A program made the position numbers and the translations under genes. Positions 9,505 through 17,946 of a DNA stretch of 64,000 bases are shown in pieces. The DNA comes from Polynucleobacter sp. JS-JIR-II-b4 (GTDB lineage Bacteria; Pseudomonadota; Gammaproteobacteria; Burkholderiales; Burkholderiaceae): contig NZ_CP061306.1 of assembly GCF_018687815.1 (NCBI RefSeq), forward strand, positions 496,001 through 560,000, written 5' to 3'. The notes beneath the pieces were generated by a model. That model was given only the letters and a program-made list of their open reading frames with translations, was not told where the DNA came from and ran no database searches. Position 1 is the stretch's first letter; each line of letters opens with the position of its first letter.

Positions 9505-9764
9505 TATGAAATGTCATTACGCTGCGTAAAATGCAGTGCAGTATGCGGTTGATCTTTTCATTCCAAGCAGTGAATAACTATTTCACATAGTAAAAATACA
9601 AATATAAGTTATTGAATTTAAATAACTAAATATTTTTAAAAATATCATAAATTTCCCTTGATTGCTTTTTTGAACTGTCTAAACTCTTATATAAGACATA
9701 AGACTTGAATGGGTCTTAAAGATCCTCAAATTTTGAAGTACTTGTTTAACTTAGGGAGAAAAAC
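9505..9764 (+). promoter_or_regulatory. AT-rich aceA leader with operator-like inverted repeat
   Basis: This 260-base gap before aceA is very AT-rich, especially 9575-9660, and holds no ORF. It contains an inverted repeat TTACGC-T-GCGTAA at 9517-9529. Possible promoter hexamers such as TTGAAC (9670-9675) and TATAAG (9690-9695) are only 14 bases apart, so the promoter is uncertain. A good ribosome binding site (TTAGGGAG) precedes the aceA ATG. Isocitrate lyase genes are usually carbon-source regulated, and this gap is the obvious place for that control. Confidence 0.4.
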
Positions 9765-11063
9765 ATGGCAGATCGCAAAGCAGAAATCGCAGCACTACAA
9801 AAAGACTGGGATACCAATCCACGCTGGAAAGGTATTACTCGTGGCTATACAGCCGAGGACGTAGTACGTCTTCGTGGTTCATTGAAGATTGAGCACACTT
9901 TAGCTAAGCATGGCGCTGAGCGTCTTTGGGAATTGGTAAACAACGAGGCCTACGTAAACTGTTTAGGTGCCTTGACTGGTGGTCAAGCAATGCAGCAGGT
10001 TAAAGCCGGCGTACAAGCTATTTACTTATCAGGTTGGCAAGTTGCTGCTGATGGTAACTCTTATGCTGCAATGTATCCTGATCAATCTTTATATCCAGTA
10101 GATTCAGTTCCTAAGATGGTTGAGCGTATTAATAACTCATTCCAACGTGCTGATGAAATTCAAACAGCTAAAGGTATCAACAAAGGCGACGCTGGTTATA
10201 TTGAATATTTTGCCCCAATCGTTGCTGACGCTGAAGCTGGTTTCGGTGGTGTATTGAATGCATTTGAATTAAGCAAAGCACTGATCAAGCAGGGCGCTGC
10301 TGGCGTTCACTTTGAAGATCAATTATCTTCCGTTAAGAAGTGTGGTCACTTAGGCGGTAAGGTATTGTTACCTACTGCTGAGTCAGTTCAGAAGTTGATC
10401 TCTGCACGTTTGGCTGCTGATGTGATGGGTGTTTCTACTATCATTTTGGCCCGTACTGATGCTGAAGCCGCTGACTTGTTGACTTCTGATTATGACGCGA
10501 ATGACAAGCCATTCTTGACAGGCGAGCGCACACCAGAAGGTTTCTACAAAACACGCAAAGGCTTGGATCAAGCGATCTCACGTGGTTTGGCATATGCTGC
10601 TTACGCCGACATGGTTTGGTGTGAAACTGGTACCCCTGATCTTGATTTTGCTCGTCAATTTGCTGAAGCAATTCGTGCGAAGTTCCCAGGCAAGATGTTG
10701 GCCTACAACTGCTCACCTTCTTTCAACTGGAAGAAGAACTTAGATGACGCAACTATTGCTAAATTCCAACGTGAATTAGGTGCAATGGGTTACAAGTATC
10801 AGTTCATCACATTGGCCGGTATCCACTCTATGTGGTACAACATGTTCGACTTGGCTCAAGACTACATGCAGCGCGGCATGACTGCATACATCGAGAAAGT
10901 GCAAGAGCCAGAATTTGCTGCTCGTGACCGTGGTTACACATTCGTTTCACATCAGCAGGAAGTTGGTACTGGTTACTTCGATGATGTAACGACTGTTATC
11001 CAAGGTGGCAAGTCTTCTGTAACGGCATTAACGGGTTCTACTGAAGAAGAGCAGTTCCATTAA
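9765..11063 (+). CDS. aceA: Isocitrate lyase
   Basis: This 432-residue enzyme cleaves isocitrate to glyoxylate and succinate in the glyoxylate shunt, allowing growth on acetate and other C2 units. The catalytic signature KKCGHLGGK is at residues 191-199 with the active-site cysteine at 193. The preceding block [10 protein letters not shown], the metal-binding ADAEAGFGG and the downstream [13 protein letters not shown] are all present. Its length matches the shorter bacterial form (E. coli 434). The SD (GGGAG) lies 6-7 bases before the ATG. It stands alone, with a strong terminator directly after it; no malate synthase gene is in the window. Confidence 0.98.
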   Translation: MADRKAEIAALQKDWDTNPRWKGITRGYTAEDVVRLRGSLKIEHTLAKHGAERLWELVNNEAYVNCLGALTGGQAMQQVKAGVQAIYLSGWQVAADGNSYAAMYPDQSLYPVDSVPKMVERINNSFQRADEIQTAKGINKGDAGYIEYFAPIVADAEAGFGGVLNAFELSKALIKQGAAGVHFEDQLSSVKKCGHLGGKVLLPTAESVQKLISARLAADVMGVSTIILARTDAEAADLLTSDYDANDKPFLTGERTPEGFYKTRKGLDQAISRGLAYAAYADMVWCETGTPDLDFARQFAEAIRAKFPGKMLAYNCSPSFNWKKNLDDATIAKFQRELGAMGYKYQFITLAGIHSMWYNMFDLAQDYMQRGMTAYIEKVQEPEFAARDRGYTFVSHQQEVGTGYFDDVTTVIQGGKSSVTALTGSTEEEQFH

Positions 11064-11107
11064 GAATCCCTAAGTAGTACGTTGTAAGCAGTGGCACCAT
11101 ACTGCCG

Positions 11108-11150
11108 CGGCACCTAAATGACCCCACAAGGGTGACTTAGGTGCCGTTTT
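11108..11150 (+). terminator. Rho-independent terminator of aceA
   Basis: A perfect 10-bp stem, CGGCACCTAA (11108-11117) with TTAGGTGCCG (11137-11146), encloses a 19-base loop and is followed by TTTTCGTTT. It lies 44 bases after the aceA stop. Confidence 0.9.
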
Positions 11151-11166
11151 CGTTTACATTCTTCAG

Positions 11167-11607
11167 ATGACTAATTGCGTACTCTGTAAAGACAAACTCA
11201 AGCCCGAAGAGGGTCAACTCATATGGCGTGGAGATGACTGTCGAGTCATCTTGGTAAATGATGCTGATCTACCTGGATTCTGCAGGGTGATTTGGAATCG
11301 CCATGTGGCTGAGATGACCGACCTTACCCATGGCGAGCGGGAGCATTTAATGGCCCTTGTGTTTGCTGTAGAGGAGGTAATGCGCGACGTCATGCAGCCC
11401 GATAAGATTAATCTTGCTGCTCTTGGGAATGCGGTTCCACATATTCATTGGCATGTCATTCCGAGATATGTCGATGATGCCTTCTTTCCCGGGTCAATAT
11501 GGTCAGTAAAAACGCAGCAAACATCAAATGTAATACTGGCTGCGAGAAGGCAAAGAGCGCTTGAATTGCCGCCGGCAATTCGGGTGGCAATTTCAGGATT
11601 ATATTAA
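11167..11607 (+). CDS. HIT family protein
   Basis: This 146-residue protein belongs to the histidine triad superfamily of nucleotide hydrolases and transferases. The triad HIHWHV lies at residues 92-97 in PHIHWHVIPRY. C4-x2-C7 at the N terminus (NCVLC) is a common extra motif that may bind zinc. The ATG lies 16 bases after the T-run of the aceA terminator with no evident SD, so transcription may start within or just before the terminator. The exact nucleotide substrate is not predictable. Confidence 0.9.
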   Translation: MTNCVLCKDKLKPEEGQLIWRGDDCRVILVNDADLPGFCRVIWNRHVAEMTDLTHGEREHLMALVFAVEEVMRDVMQPDKINLAALGNAVPHIHWHVIPRYVDDAFFPGSIWSVKTQQTSNVILAARRQRALELPPAIRVAISGLY

Positions 11608-11669
11608 AGTGGTGATTTGGCTCAAAAGCCAAATAGCAGTACTTATAATAAAAATAGACGGAGACTTTT

Positions 11670-12341
11670 GTGATTCAAAAAATAATGCCTAGCGTAGTTG
11701 AGGCCTTGCGAGATATCGCTGATGGTTCGACTATCCTCGTTTCTGGATTTGGTGGTGCCGGCCTACCCATTTTTTTATTGGATGCGCTCCATGAACAAGG
11801 CGCTAAAGACTTGACCATAGTTAGTAATAACGCGGGTAACTCAGGAGTGGGAATTTCTAAATTGATAGGGGCTGGGCGCGTCAGAAAAATGGTGTGTTCT
11901 TTCCCTCGTCAGCCAGAGTCTGGTGCATTCGATGATCTCTATCGTGCTGGCAAGATTGAATTAGAGCTTGTTCCACAGGGAACTCTGGCCGAACGGATTC
12001 GTGCTGGTGGTGCTGGTATTGGTGGTTTTTATACGCCTACTGGTTTTGGTACTGAGCTGGCCAAGGATAAAGATATTCGTGAAATAGATAGCGTTAATCA
12101 TATTTTTGAGAAGGCTATTAAGGCAGATTACGCATTAATTAAGGCCGATAAGGGTGATCGCTGGGGTAATCTCACTTACCATGCCACCGGCAGAAATTTC
12201 GGTCCAATTATGGCTACAGCGGCACTTTGCACTATTGCTCAGGTAAATCAAGTGATTGAGCTTGGAAAGCTTGATCCAGAAAACATTGTGACACCCGGAA
12301 TCTTTGTGAAGCGTGTTGTGAAAGTGGAGGCGTCATCATGA
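11670..12341 (+). CDS. 3-oxoacid CoA-transferase subunit A
   Basis: This 223-residue alpha subunit of a family I CoA transferase (PcaI/ScoA/AtoD-like) moves CoA from an acyl-CoA donor to a carboxylate. It has the subunit signature GFGGAGLP near residues 29-36, then NNAGNSGVGISKL, GGAGIGGFYTPTGFGTELA and a C-terminal block ending in NIVTPGIFVKRVV. GTG at 11670 is taken as the start with GGAG 8 bases upstream. It overlaps subunit B by 4 bases (ATGA). The substrate could be succinyl-CoA with 3-oxoadipate or acetoacetate; the context does not decide. Confidence 0.9.
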   Translation: MIQKIMPSVVEALRDIADGSTILVSGFGGAGLPIFLLDALHEQGAKDLTIVSNNAGNSGVGISKLIGAGRVRKMVCSFPRQPESGAFDDLYRAGKIELELVPQGTLAERIRAGGAGIGGFYTPTGFGTELAKDKDIREIDSVNHIFEKAIKADYALIKADKGDRWGNLTYHATGRNFGPIMATAALCTIAQVNQVIELGKLDPENIVTPGIFVKRVVKVEASS

Positions 12342-13000
12342 TTGATCTTTCTAAAATCAAAAAACGTTCAACAGCAGATATTGCTAAGAGGATTGTTCAG
12401 GATATTCCTGATGGCGCTAGCGTGAATTTAGGCATTGGCCAGCCAATGACTATTTCCAATTACTTGCCAGAGGATCGTGAGATCTTGTTGCATAGCGAGA
12501 ATGGTTTGCTTGGGATGGGGCCCTTAGCTACTGGCGATGACATTGATGAGGAATTAGTGAATGCAGGTAAGCAGCCAGTAACCATGCTTCCTGGTGCGTC
12601 GATTTGTCACCACGCTGATTCGTTCGTAATGATTCGTGGTGGACATCTTGATATTTGTGTCTTAGGGGCTTTTCAGGTTTCGGTAAAGGGTGATATTGCT
12701 AACTGGCGAACTGGCGACCCAATGGCTATACCAGCAGTGGGCGGTGCCATGGATTTGGCTTTAGGTGCCAAGAAGTTGTTTGTGATGATGGAGCATCTGA
12801 CTAAATCAGGTCATTCCAAGTTGGTTCAGGAATGCACATATCCGCTAACTGCCCTTGCTGCAGTAGATTGCATCTATACCGACTTAGCAACCATCGAAGT
12901 GACGCCAAGTGGATTGCGTGCAGTAGATTGGGTGGATGAATTGAGTTTTGAGGAGCTGCAAGAAATCAGCGGGGTCCCACTGTTGAATGCAAGGCAATGA
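12338..13000 (+). CDS. 3-oxoacid CoA-transferase subunit B
   Basis: This 220-residue beta subunit pairs with the upstream gene. The catalytic glutamate that forms the CoA thioester is E54 in HSENGLLGMG. The block GGHLDICVLGAFQVS and the C-terminal EVTPSGL are typical of PcaJ/ScoB. It overlaps both neighbours by 4 bases (ATGA at 12338-12341 and 12997-13000), which indicates translational coupling with a Bug-type binding protein. That link suggests the CoA transferase acts on the compound the binding protein captures. Confidence 0.9.
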   Translation: MIDLSKIKKRSTADIAKRIVQDIPDGASVNLGIGQPMTISNYLPEDREILLHSENGLLGMGPLATGDDIDEELVNAGKQPVTMLPGASICHHADSFVMIRGGHLDICVLGAFQVSVKGDIANWRTGDPMAIPAVGGAMDLALGAKKLFVMMEHLTKSGHSKLVQECTYPLTALAAVDCIYTDLATIEVTPSGLRAVDWVDELSFEELQEISGVPLLNARQ

Positions 13001-13980
13001 GCCGAATCTTTATTTCTCTGATTTTGCAGTCGCTACTATTGGGTGTGAGTATTTCTACTCTCCATGCGGCGAATCAAGAGGGGGTATATCCCAGTAAGCC
13101 GATTCACCTAGTTGTTGGTTTTTCTCCCGGCGGTTCTGCTGATACTGTTGGTCGCGCTTTGGCGGAGGGGCTTTCCACTCGACTTGGACAACCTGTGATT
13201 GTTGAGAATAGAGCTGGGGCAAATGGAAACATTGCTGCAGAAATGGTCGCACGAGCTGCCCCCGATGGATACACGATTTATTTTCCATCGATTGGGCATG
13301 CGGTCAATGCATCTCTATATAAAAAATTGCCCTATGACCCAATTAAAGATTTCACGGCAATTGGCGGAGTATTTTCCGCCCCTAATATGTTAGTAGTGCC
13401 GCTGAATTCGCCTTATAAATCTGTTGCCGATGTCATTAGTGCGGCTAAAGCTAATCCGGGCAAGCTAACCTTTGCTTCTAGCGGTAGTGGTACCTCTGTG
13501 CATCTTTCGGCTGAGCTATTTGAAAAGATGGCTAAGATTGAGATGATTCACATACCTTATAAGGGGACTGGTAGTGCAATGCCTGATGTTATTTCGGGGC
13601 AGGTTGATATGAGTTTCCCAAATTTGCCGAGTGCTGTACCGCAGGTAAAGGCCGGTAATCTGCGTGCTTTAGGTGTTACCACTGCAAAGCGATCTGCTGC
13701 TGCCCCAGGTATCCCAACGATTGCTGAATCCGGTTTGCCTGGTTATGAAATGGCCACATGGTATGGATTACTAGCCCCGGCAAATTTACCGGTAGGCATC
13801 CGTAATCGCTTGAATAAAGAATTACAAAGTATTTTGGCGGATCCAAAATTTAAAGATAAATTAATTGCACAGGGCGCTGACCCAATGCCAGGAACGCCAG
13901 AGCAATTTTCTGGATTGATTAAAAGCGAAATTGAACGTTGGCAAAAATTAATTCTGCAATCAAAAATTACCATTGAGTAG
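12997..13980 (+). CDS. Bug/TctC-family tripartite tricarboxylate receptor protein
   Basis: This 327-residue periplasmic solute-binding protein has a signal peptide (residues 1-24, ending STLHA|ANQ). The Bug family blocks follow in order: PSKPIHLVVGFSPGGSADTVGR, QPVIVENRAGANGNIAAE, APDGYTI, FASSGSGTSVHLSAELF and HIPYKGTGSAMPDVISGQVDM. Such proteins bind carboxylates for TctAB permeases, but no tctA or tctB is nearby, as is common for the many orphan Bug proteins of Burkholderiales. It overlaps the CoA-transferase B gene by 4 bases and is followed after 24 bases by the thiolase-like gene, so it belongs to the same unit. Confidence 0.92.
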   Translation: MSRIFISLILQSLLLGVSISTLHAANQEGVYPSKPIHLVVGFSPGGSADTVGRALAEGLSTRLGQPVIVENRAGANGNIAAEMVARAAPDGYTIYFPSIGHAVNASLYKKLPYDPIKDFTAIGGVFSAPNMLVVPLNSPYKSVADVISAAKANPGKLTFASSGSGTSVHLSAELFEKMAKIEMIHIPYKGTGSAMPDVISGQVDMSFPNLPSAVPQVKAGNLRALGVTTAKRSAAAPGIPTIAESGLPGYEMATWYGLLAPANLPVGIRNRLNKELQSILADPKFKDKLIAQGADPMPGTPEQFSGLIKSEIERWQKLILQSKITIE

Positions 13981-14004
13981 TCTATTTATCCCTAAGGAAA
14001 GTCT

Positions 14005-15174
14005 ATGTCTTTTTCTAAAAATGCCTGTATCGCTGGAATTTATGAGCATCCCCTTCGGGTTGCCCCCAATCATACGGTTGCTCAATTGCATGCTGAAGTT
14101 GCCCATGGCGCTCTACAAGATGCTGGTTTGACATTAAACGATGTTGATGGCTATTTTTGTGCGGGCGATGCTCCAGGAATGGGGCCTGTTTCAATGGCTG
14201 ATTACTTGGGATTAAAGAACTTAAGTTACTTGGATTCAACTGATACAGGCGGATCGTCGTATTTAACTCATGTAAATCATGCGGCTCGAGCTATCAGTGC
14301 TGGGCAATGTCGTGTAGCCTTAATTACTTTGGCCGGCCGCCCAAAGTCAGAGGGTTCTAGTGGCACCCAAGTGCGTAGTCAATATGCTAGCGCTCCAGAT
14401 TTTGCTTTTGAAAAACCGTATTCCCCGGCACCATTAAATACTTATGCCATGTGTGCCATGCGCCATATGTATGAATTCGGAACTACTAGTGAGCAACTGG
14501 CCTGGATTAAAGTGGCTGCTTCGCATCATGCACAGCACAATCCCAATGCGTTATTAAAAGACGTTTTAACTGTTGAAGATGTCTTGAATTCTCCAATGAT
14601 TGCAGATCCATTACACCGTGCAGATTGTTGTGTGGTCACCGATAGTGGTGGTGCTCTAGTAGTGGTACATCCTGATATTGCTAAAACATTGAAGAAGCCT
14701 GTGATTACGATGATGGGCGCTGGCGAGTCCACCAAAGGCCAAATGGGTGGTAAGGTTGATTTAACCTATTCCGGTTTAGCATGGGCTGCCCCGCGTGCGT
14801 TTGAGGAGGCGAAGTTAACGCCTGACCAGATTCGATATGCATCCATTTACGATAGCTTCACTATTACCGTTCTGATTCAACTTGAGGATCTGGGGTTTTG
14901 TAAAAAAGGCGAGGGTGGTCGCTTTGTTGAGGATGGGCAGTTGATTTCCGGGAGGGGGAAGCTGGCTTTTAATACCGATGGCGGGGGCCTTTGCAATAAC
15001 CACCCCGCAAATCGTGGCGGCATGACCAAGGTTATCGAGGCAGTAAGACAGCTCCGGGGTGAGGCTCATCCTGCGGTGCAGGTGCCTAATCTTGAATTTG
15101 CTTTGGCATCCGGTATTGGCGGCGCCCTAGGGACACGTCATGGTGCCGCAACTCTTATTATGGGGAGGTTGTAA
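14005..15174 (+). CDS. Thiolase-fold protein (SCP-x/lipid-transfer type) lacking catalytic cysteines
   Basis: This 389-residue protein of the SCPx-thiolase-like group has the N-terminal core block FSKNACIAGIYEHPLR, VAHGALQDAGLTLNDVDGYF and the central SIYDSFTITVLIQLEDLGFC. At the position of the nucleophilic cysteine it reads STDTGGSSYL (78-87), and there is no cysteine between residues 53 and 101. The NNHPANRGG block keeps the histidine of GHP. The C-terminal CxG is also replaced (ALASGIGGALGTRHG). Relatives of this kind can act as acyl-CoA aldolases (Ltp2 type) with a DUF35 partner, and a DUF35 gene overlaps its stop (TAATG). Activity is inferred. AAGGA lies 9 bases before the ATG. Confidence 0.85.
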   Translation: MSFSKNACIAGIYEHPLRVAPNHTVAQLHAEVAHGALQDAGLTLNDVDGYFCAGDAPGMGPVSMADYLGLKNLSYLDSTDTGGSSYLTHVNHAARAISAGQCRVALITLAGRPKSEGSSGTQVRSQYASAPDFAFEKPYSPAPLNTYAMCAMRHMYEFGTTSEQLAWIKVAASHHAQHNPNALLKDVLTVEDVLNSPMIADPLHRADCCVVTDSGGALVVVHPDIAKTLKKPVITMMGAGESTKGQMGGKVDLTYSGLAWAAPRAFEEAKLTPDQIRYASIYDSFTITVLIQLEDLGFCKKGEGGRFVEDGQLISGRGKLAFNTDGGGLCNNHPANRGGMTKVIEAVRQLRGEAHPAVQVPNLEFALASGIGGALGTRHGAATLIMGRL

Positions 15175-15581
15175 TGTTAAAAGGAAATCAAGTGGTTCAT
15201 CGTCTGCCTAGTCCAATCATTAATCCAGAAAATCAGGCTTTTTGGCAAGCAGCCCAAGATGGTAGGCTGGTATTAAAAGCGTGCAACTCTTGCAAGGAAG
15301 TGCACTACTACCCCCGAACAATTTGCCCTCACTGCGGCGGTAATGACACTGCATGGCTTGATTCCGAAGGTGTTGGTGAAATCTATTCATACACGGTCAT
15401 GAGGCGTGGAGTAGAAGTTCCTTTTGCAATGGCCTATGTTCTTCTTAAAGAAGGCATCTCTTTGCTGACGCACTTATGCAATTGTGATTTTGATGCAATT
15501 CGCATTGGGCAAAAGGTTCGGGTAGTATTCCAAGAAACTCAGGACGGTCAGAAGACACATCTATTTGAGCCCTTGGCTTAA
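15174..15581 (+). CDS. DUF35 / OB-fold and zinc-ribbon acyl-CoA-associated protein
   Basis: This 135-residue protein has an N-terminal rubredoxin-like zinc ribbon with C37-x2-C40 and C51-x2-C54 (KACNSCKEVHYYPRTICPHC), followed by an OB-fold domain (GEIYSYTVMRRG, VRVVFQE). DUF35 proteins form complexes with thiolase-like enzymes, for example ChsH2 with Ltp2 or the archaeal acetoacetyl-CoA thiolase complex. It is coupled to the thiolase-like gene by a one-base overlap and closes the unit that starts at 11670. A strong terminator lies 36 bases downstream. Confidence 0.9.
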   Translation: MLKGNQVVHRLPSPIINPENQAFWQAAQDGRLVLKACNSCKEVHYYPRTICPHCGGNDTAWLDSEGVGEIYSYTVMRRGVEVPFAMAYVLLKEGISLLTHLCNCDFDAIRIGQKVRVVFQETQDGQKTHLFEPLA

Positions 15582-15617
15582 CTTAATAAGCTAGGAAAGC
15601 TGACTACATTCCCTCAG

Positions 15618-15660
15618 AAACCAATAGGGGGACCACTATGAGTCCCCCTATTGGTTTTTA
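15618..15660. terminator. Strong bidirectional terminator between convergent genes
   Basis: A 16-bp perfect stem (15618-15633 with 15642-15657) contains AAACCAATAGGGGGAC on the left arm, with an 8-base loop. It ends in TTTTT on the plus strand, and the left arm begins with AAA, so it is weaker for the minus strand. It separates the CoA-transferase unit from the convergent Bug gene. Confidence 0.9.
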
Positions 15661-15682
15661 CCGCGGCTAAGTACAGTTCAAA

Positions 15683-16672
15683 TTATTCAGCTTCAATTTT
15701 CGCCTGTTGAGCAACTAACTCCCACTTCTTCTTTTCTGCAGCAATAAAAATTTTGGTATTGGCTGGTGTATCACCCACAGCCCAGCCACCTAGATCTTTC
15801 CAGCGCTGCTTGATTTCTGGAGTTTCTAGCGCCTTCTTAACAGCTAGGTAGAGCTTATCAATGATAGGTTTGGGGGTGCCGGCAGGTGCGAATAGGCCGA
15901 ACCAAGCGGTTACCTCAAAGTTGGGATAGCCTGATTGAATCATTGTGGGAACATCAGGCAACTCCGCAACGCGATTTTTGCTGGTAACCGCTAAAGCGCG
16001 TAATTTTCCAGCTTTAATGTATTGCATAGAGCTGGGTAGATTGTCTACCATCATACTAGTCTGGCCAGCCAGTAGATCTGCCAGTGCGGGGCCGGCTCCC
16101 TTATAGGGCACATGAATAATGTCAATGCCAGCCTGTGTTTTGAACAGCTCCCCGGACATATGGATTGACTGACCGCGGCCAGATGATGCAAACGAATACT
16201 TGCCGGGATTCGCTTTGGCTAATGCCACAAGCTCGGCTACCGTTTTAGCGGGAACCTCTGGATTAACTACCAATACATTTGGATTGGCAATCACAATCGT
16301 TATCGGCTCCATATCTTCCATTTTGTATGGGAGATTTTTATAGAGACTGTAGTTGATCGCATTTGGACCAATATTACCCATCGCTATCGTATAACCATCT
16401 GCTGGCGCGGAAAGTAGCGCTTGAATGCCAATAATGCCTGCTCCACCCGCTTTATTTTCCACAATCACGGTCTGACCAAGCTCTTTACCTAGAATATCAG
16501 ACAGCGCACGCGAGGCAATGTCGGTCGTTCCGCCTGGAGCCGCAGTCACAATAATTTTGATCGGCTTATTAGGAAAGGGTTGGGCGAGGGCTGATTGACT
16601 CGCCAATAGGGGGGCTACAAATAAGGCAGCACTAAATAAACATGCACATCTAACAAAATTAAGTCTAAACAT
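15683..16672 (-). CDS. Bug/TctC-family periplasmic binding protein
   Basis: This solute receptor of 329 residues starts from the ATG at 16670-16672, which has TTGGAGA ideally placed upstream. A longer reading from a TTG four codons earlier would place the start inside that ribosome binding site and is rejected. The signal peptide is MFRLNFVRCACLFSAALF..., with cleavage likely after SALA|QPF. Family blocks include PFPNKPIKIIVTAAPGGTTDIASRAL, VIVENKAGGAGIIG, FASSGRGQSIHMSGELF and VPYKGAGPALADLLAGQ. It stands alone, without TctAB genes. The ligand is unknown. Confidence 0.92.
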   Translation of the reverse strand: MFRLNFVRCACLFSAALFVAPLLASQSALAQPFPNKPIKIIVTAAPGGTTDIASRALSDILGKELGQTVIVENKAGGAGIIGIQALLSAPADGYTIAMGNIGPNAINYSLYKNLPYKMEDMEPITIVIANPNVLVVNPEVPAKTVAELVALAKANPGKYSFASSGRGQSIHMSGELFKTQAGIDIIHVPYKGAGPALADLLAGQTSMMVDNLPSSMQYIKAGKLRALAVTSKNRVAELPDVPTMIQSGYPNFEVTAWFGLFAPAGTPKPIIDKLYLAVKKALETPEIKQRWKDLGGWAVGDTPANTKIFIAAEKKKWELVAQQAKIEAE

Positions 16673-17144
16673 AGTCGTCTCCAACGCGGGTCGGTGTAAT
16701 AGTAATAACGCGATCTTGAAAGCCCGCTAGCTCAATATTAAACACATATGGCTATTCATTCAATCCTCCTACAATATCTTTTCTAGGTGCGGCGGTAGAA
16801 AAATTACCTTAAGCACTATTGAGTCAGCGCTTCTCAGGCTGACTCAGTCCTCGCTGAAATGCATTATTTCCTAAAGATAGTTTTTGGACTGGCGACATTG
16901 TGGCATTGACCAATTCCATGTAATAAAACATATCTAGAATAGTTCAATCGTTGAGTGCTGTAATCTAGACCGCCGTTAAAACGCGTACCTAAGCAATAGG
17001 GAGGTTCATTGCTGGCAGAAAATCGATCATCCTAGAATTTTTGGGACTGGATTGGAAGATTTAATGGAGGCCTCAGAGGTAGTGCGTGCCAATGAACTAC
17101 TATCCTCATTTAATGCTACGATTATTCTTTTTCATTTTAAATTC
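16673..17144. other. Intergenic stretch between divergent binding-protein genes
   Basis: This 472-base gap holds the control regions of two divergent binding-protein genes. I see no convincing small gene. The frame of the ModA-like gene is open back to a TTG at 17052 and an ATG at 17064, but the signal peptide begins at 17145. Notable content is a long inverted repeat at 16820-16846 and a possible -35 TTGACC at 16906-16911 followed by AT-rich sequence without a good -10. A GGGAGG at 16999-17004 has no properly spaced start codon. Confidence 0.5.
16820..16846. repeat. 9-bp perfect inverted repeat in the divergent control region
   Basis: TGAGTCAGC (16820-16828) and GCTGACTCA (16838-16846) are perfect complements separated by 9 bases. 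TCAGCG within the left part can also pair with CGCTGA at 16852-16857, so two alternative hairpins exist. There is no T-run, so a terminator is unlikely. An operator for one or both divergent binding-protein genes is plausible but unproven. Confidence 0.4.
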
Positions 17145-17930
17145 ATGCGTAAATTATTTTGCACCTCTTTAATACTAGCAATTAATGTTTTGCTGGTGAG
17201 CCTTTCTTATGCGGCTGATATTCAGGTAATTACATCCGGTGCCTTTGCTGAAGCATTAAAAGATCTAGCCCCTGAATATGAAAAGCAATCCCCCAATAAA
17301 GTCATCATTTCATATGGGTCGTCAATGGGCGCTGCACCCGACTCAATTCCATCGAGACTGGCTAGAGGCGAGCAGTTTGATGTCTTAATTTTGGCTGCAC
17401 CTGCATTGGATGGCTTTGTAAAGAGCGGGACTGTTCAATCGGGGACCAAGGCTGATTTAGTTGCTTCGGTCATGGGTGCGGTAGTCAAGGCAGGTGCACC
17501 AAAGCCTGATATCAGCACTATGAATGGATTGAAGTCGGCTCTATTAAACGCGAAGTCGGTTGCTTATTCAGCAAGTGCTAGCGGCGTTTATTTATCAACT
17601 GAACTTTTCCCAAAAATGGGAATCTCCGAGCAGATGGATAAAACTGCACGAAAAATTTATAGCGAGAGAGTTGCCTCAGTTGTAGCCAGAGGAGATGCTG
17701 ACTTGGGCTTTCAGCAAGTAAGTGAGTTGCTGCCTATTCCTGGGGTAGACTTTATTGGTGAGTTGCCGCCAGAAGCGCAAAAGACAGTGCTATTTTCTGC
17801 AGGCATTACTAGCGATACACAGAATCTCGCTGCATCAAAAGACTTGATCAAGTATTTAGCTTCAAAAAAAGCAGTTGCAACGATTCAAAAGGCTGGATTA
17901 AAACCGGTGTTGCCAGCATTACCTTGGTAG
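17145..17930 (+). CDS. ModA-like substrate-binding protein (orphan)
   Basis: A protein of 261 residues results from choosing the ATG at 17145, because the basic start MRKLF followed by a hydrophobic run to SLSYA|ADIQ is a clear signal peptide. An upstream in-frame ATG at 17064 would bury it behind 27 extra residues. The mature part reads ADIQVITSGAFAEALKDLAPEYE, SYGSSMGA, GEQFDVLILAAPALDGFVKSG and VARGDADLGFQQVSELLPIPGVDFIG, matching the extracellular type 2 (ModA/SBP_bac_11) fold. No modBC genes are present; the next gene is a Bug receptor 16 bases on. It may bind an anion other than molybdate. Confidence 0.8.
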   Translation: MRKLFCTSLILAINVLLVSLSYAADIQVITSGAFAEALKDLAPEYEKQSPNKVIISYGSSMGAAPDSIPSRLARGEQFDVLILAAPALDGFVKSGTVQSGTKADLVASVMGAVVKAGAPKPDISTMNGLKSALLNAKSVAYSASASGVYLSTELFPKMGISEQMDKTARKIYSERVASVVARGDADLGFQQVSELLPIPGVDFIGELPPEAQKTVLFSAGITSDTQNLAASKDLIKYLASKKAVATIQKAGLKPVLPALPW

Positions 17931-17946
17931 GATAAGGATTATATAA

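Noticed and set aside
17052..17144. N-terminal extension of the ModA-like protein
   Set aside because: Starting at TTG 17052 or ATG 17064 would place up to 31 residues before a clear signal peptide; the ATG at 17145 is more likely.
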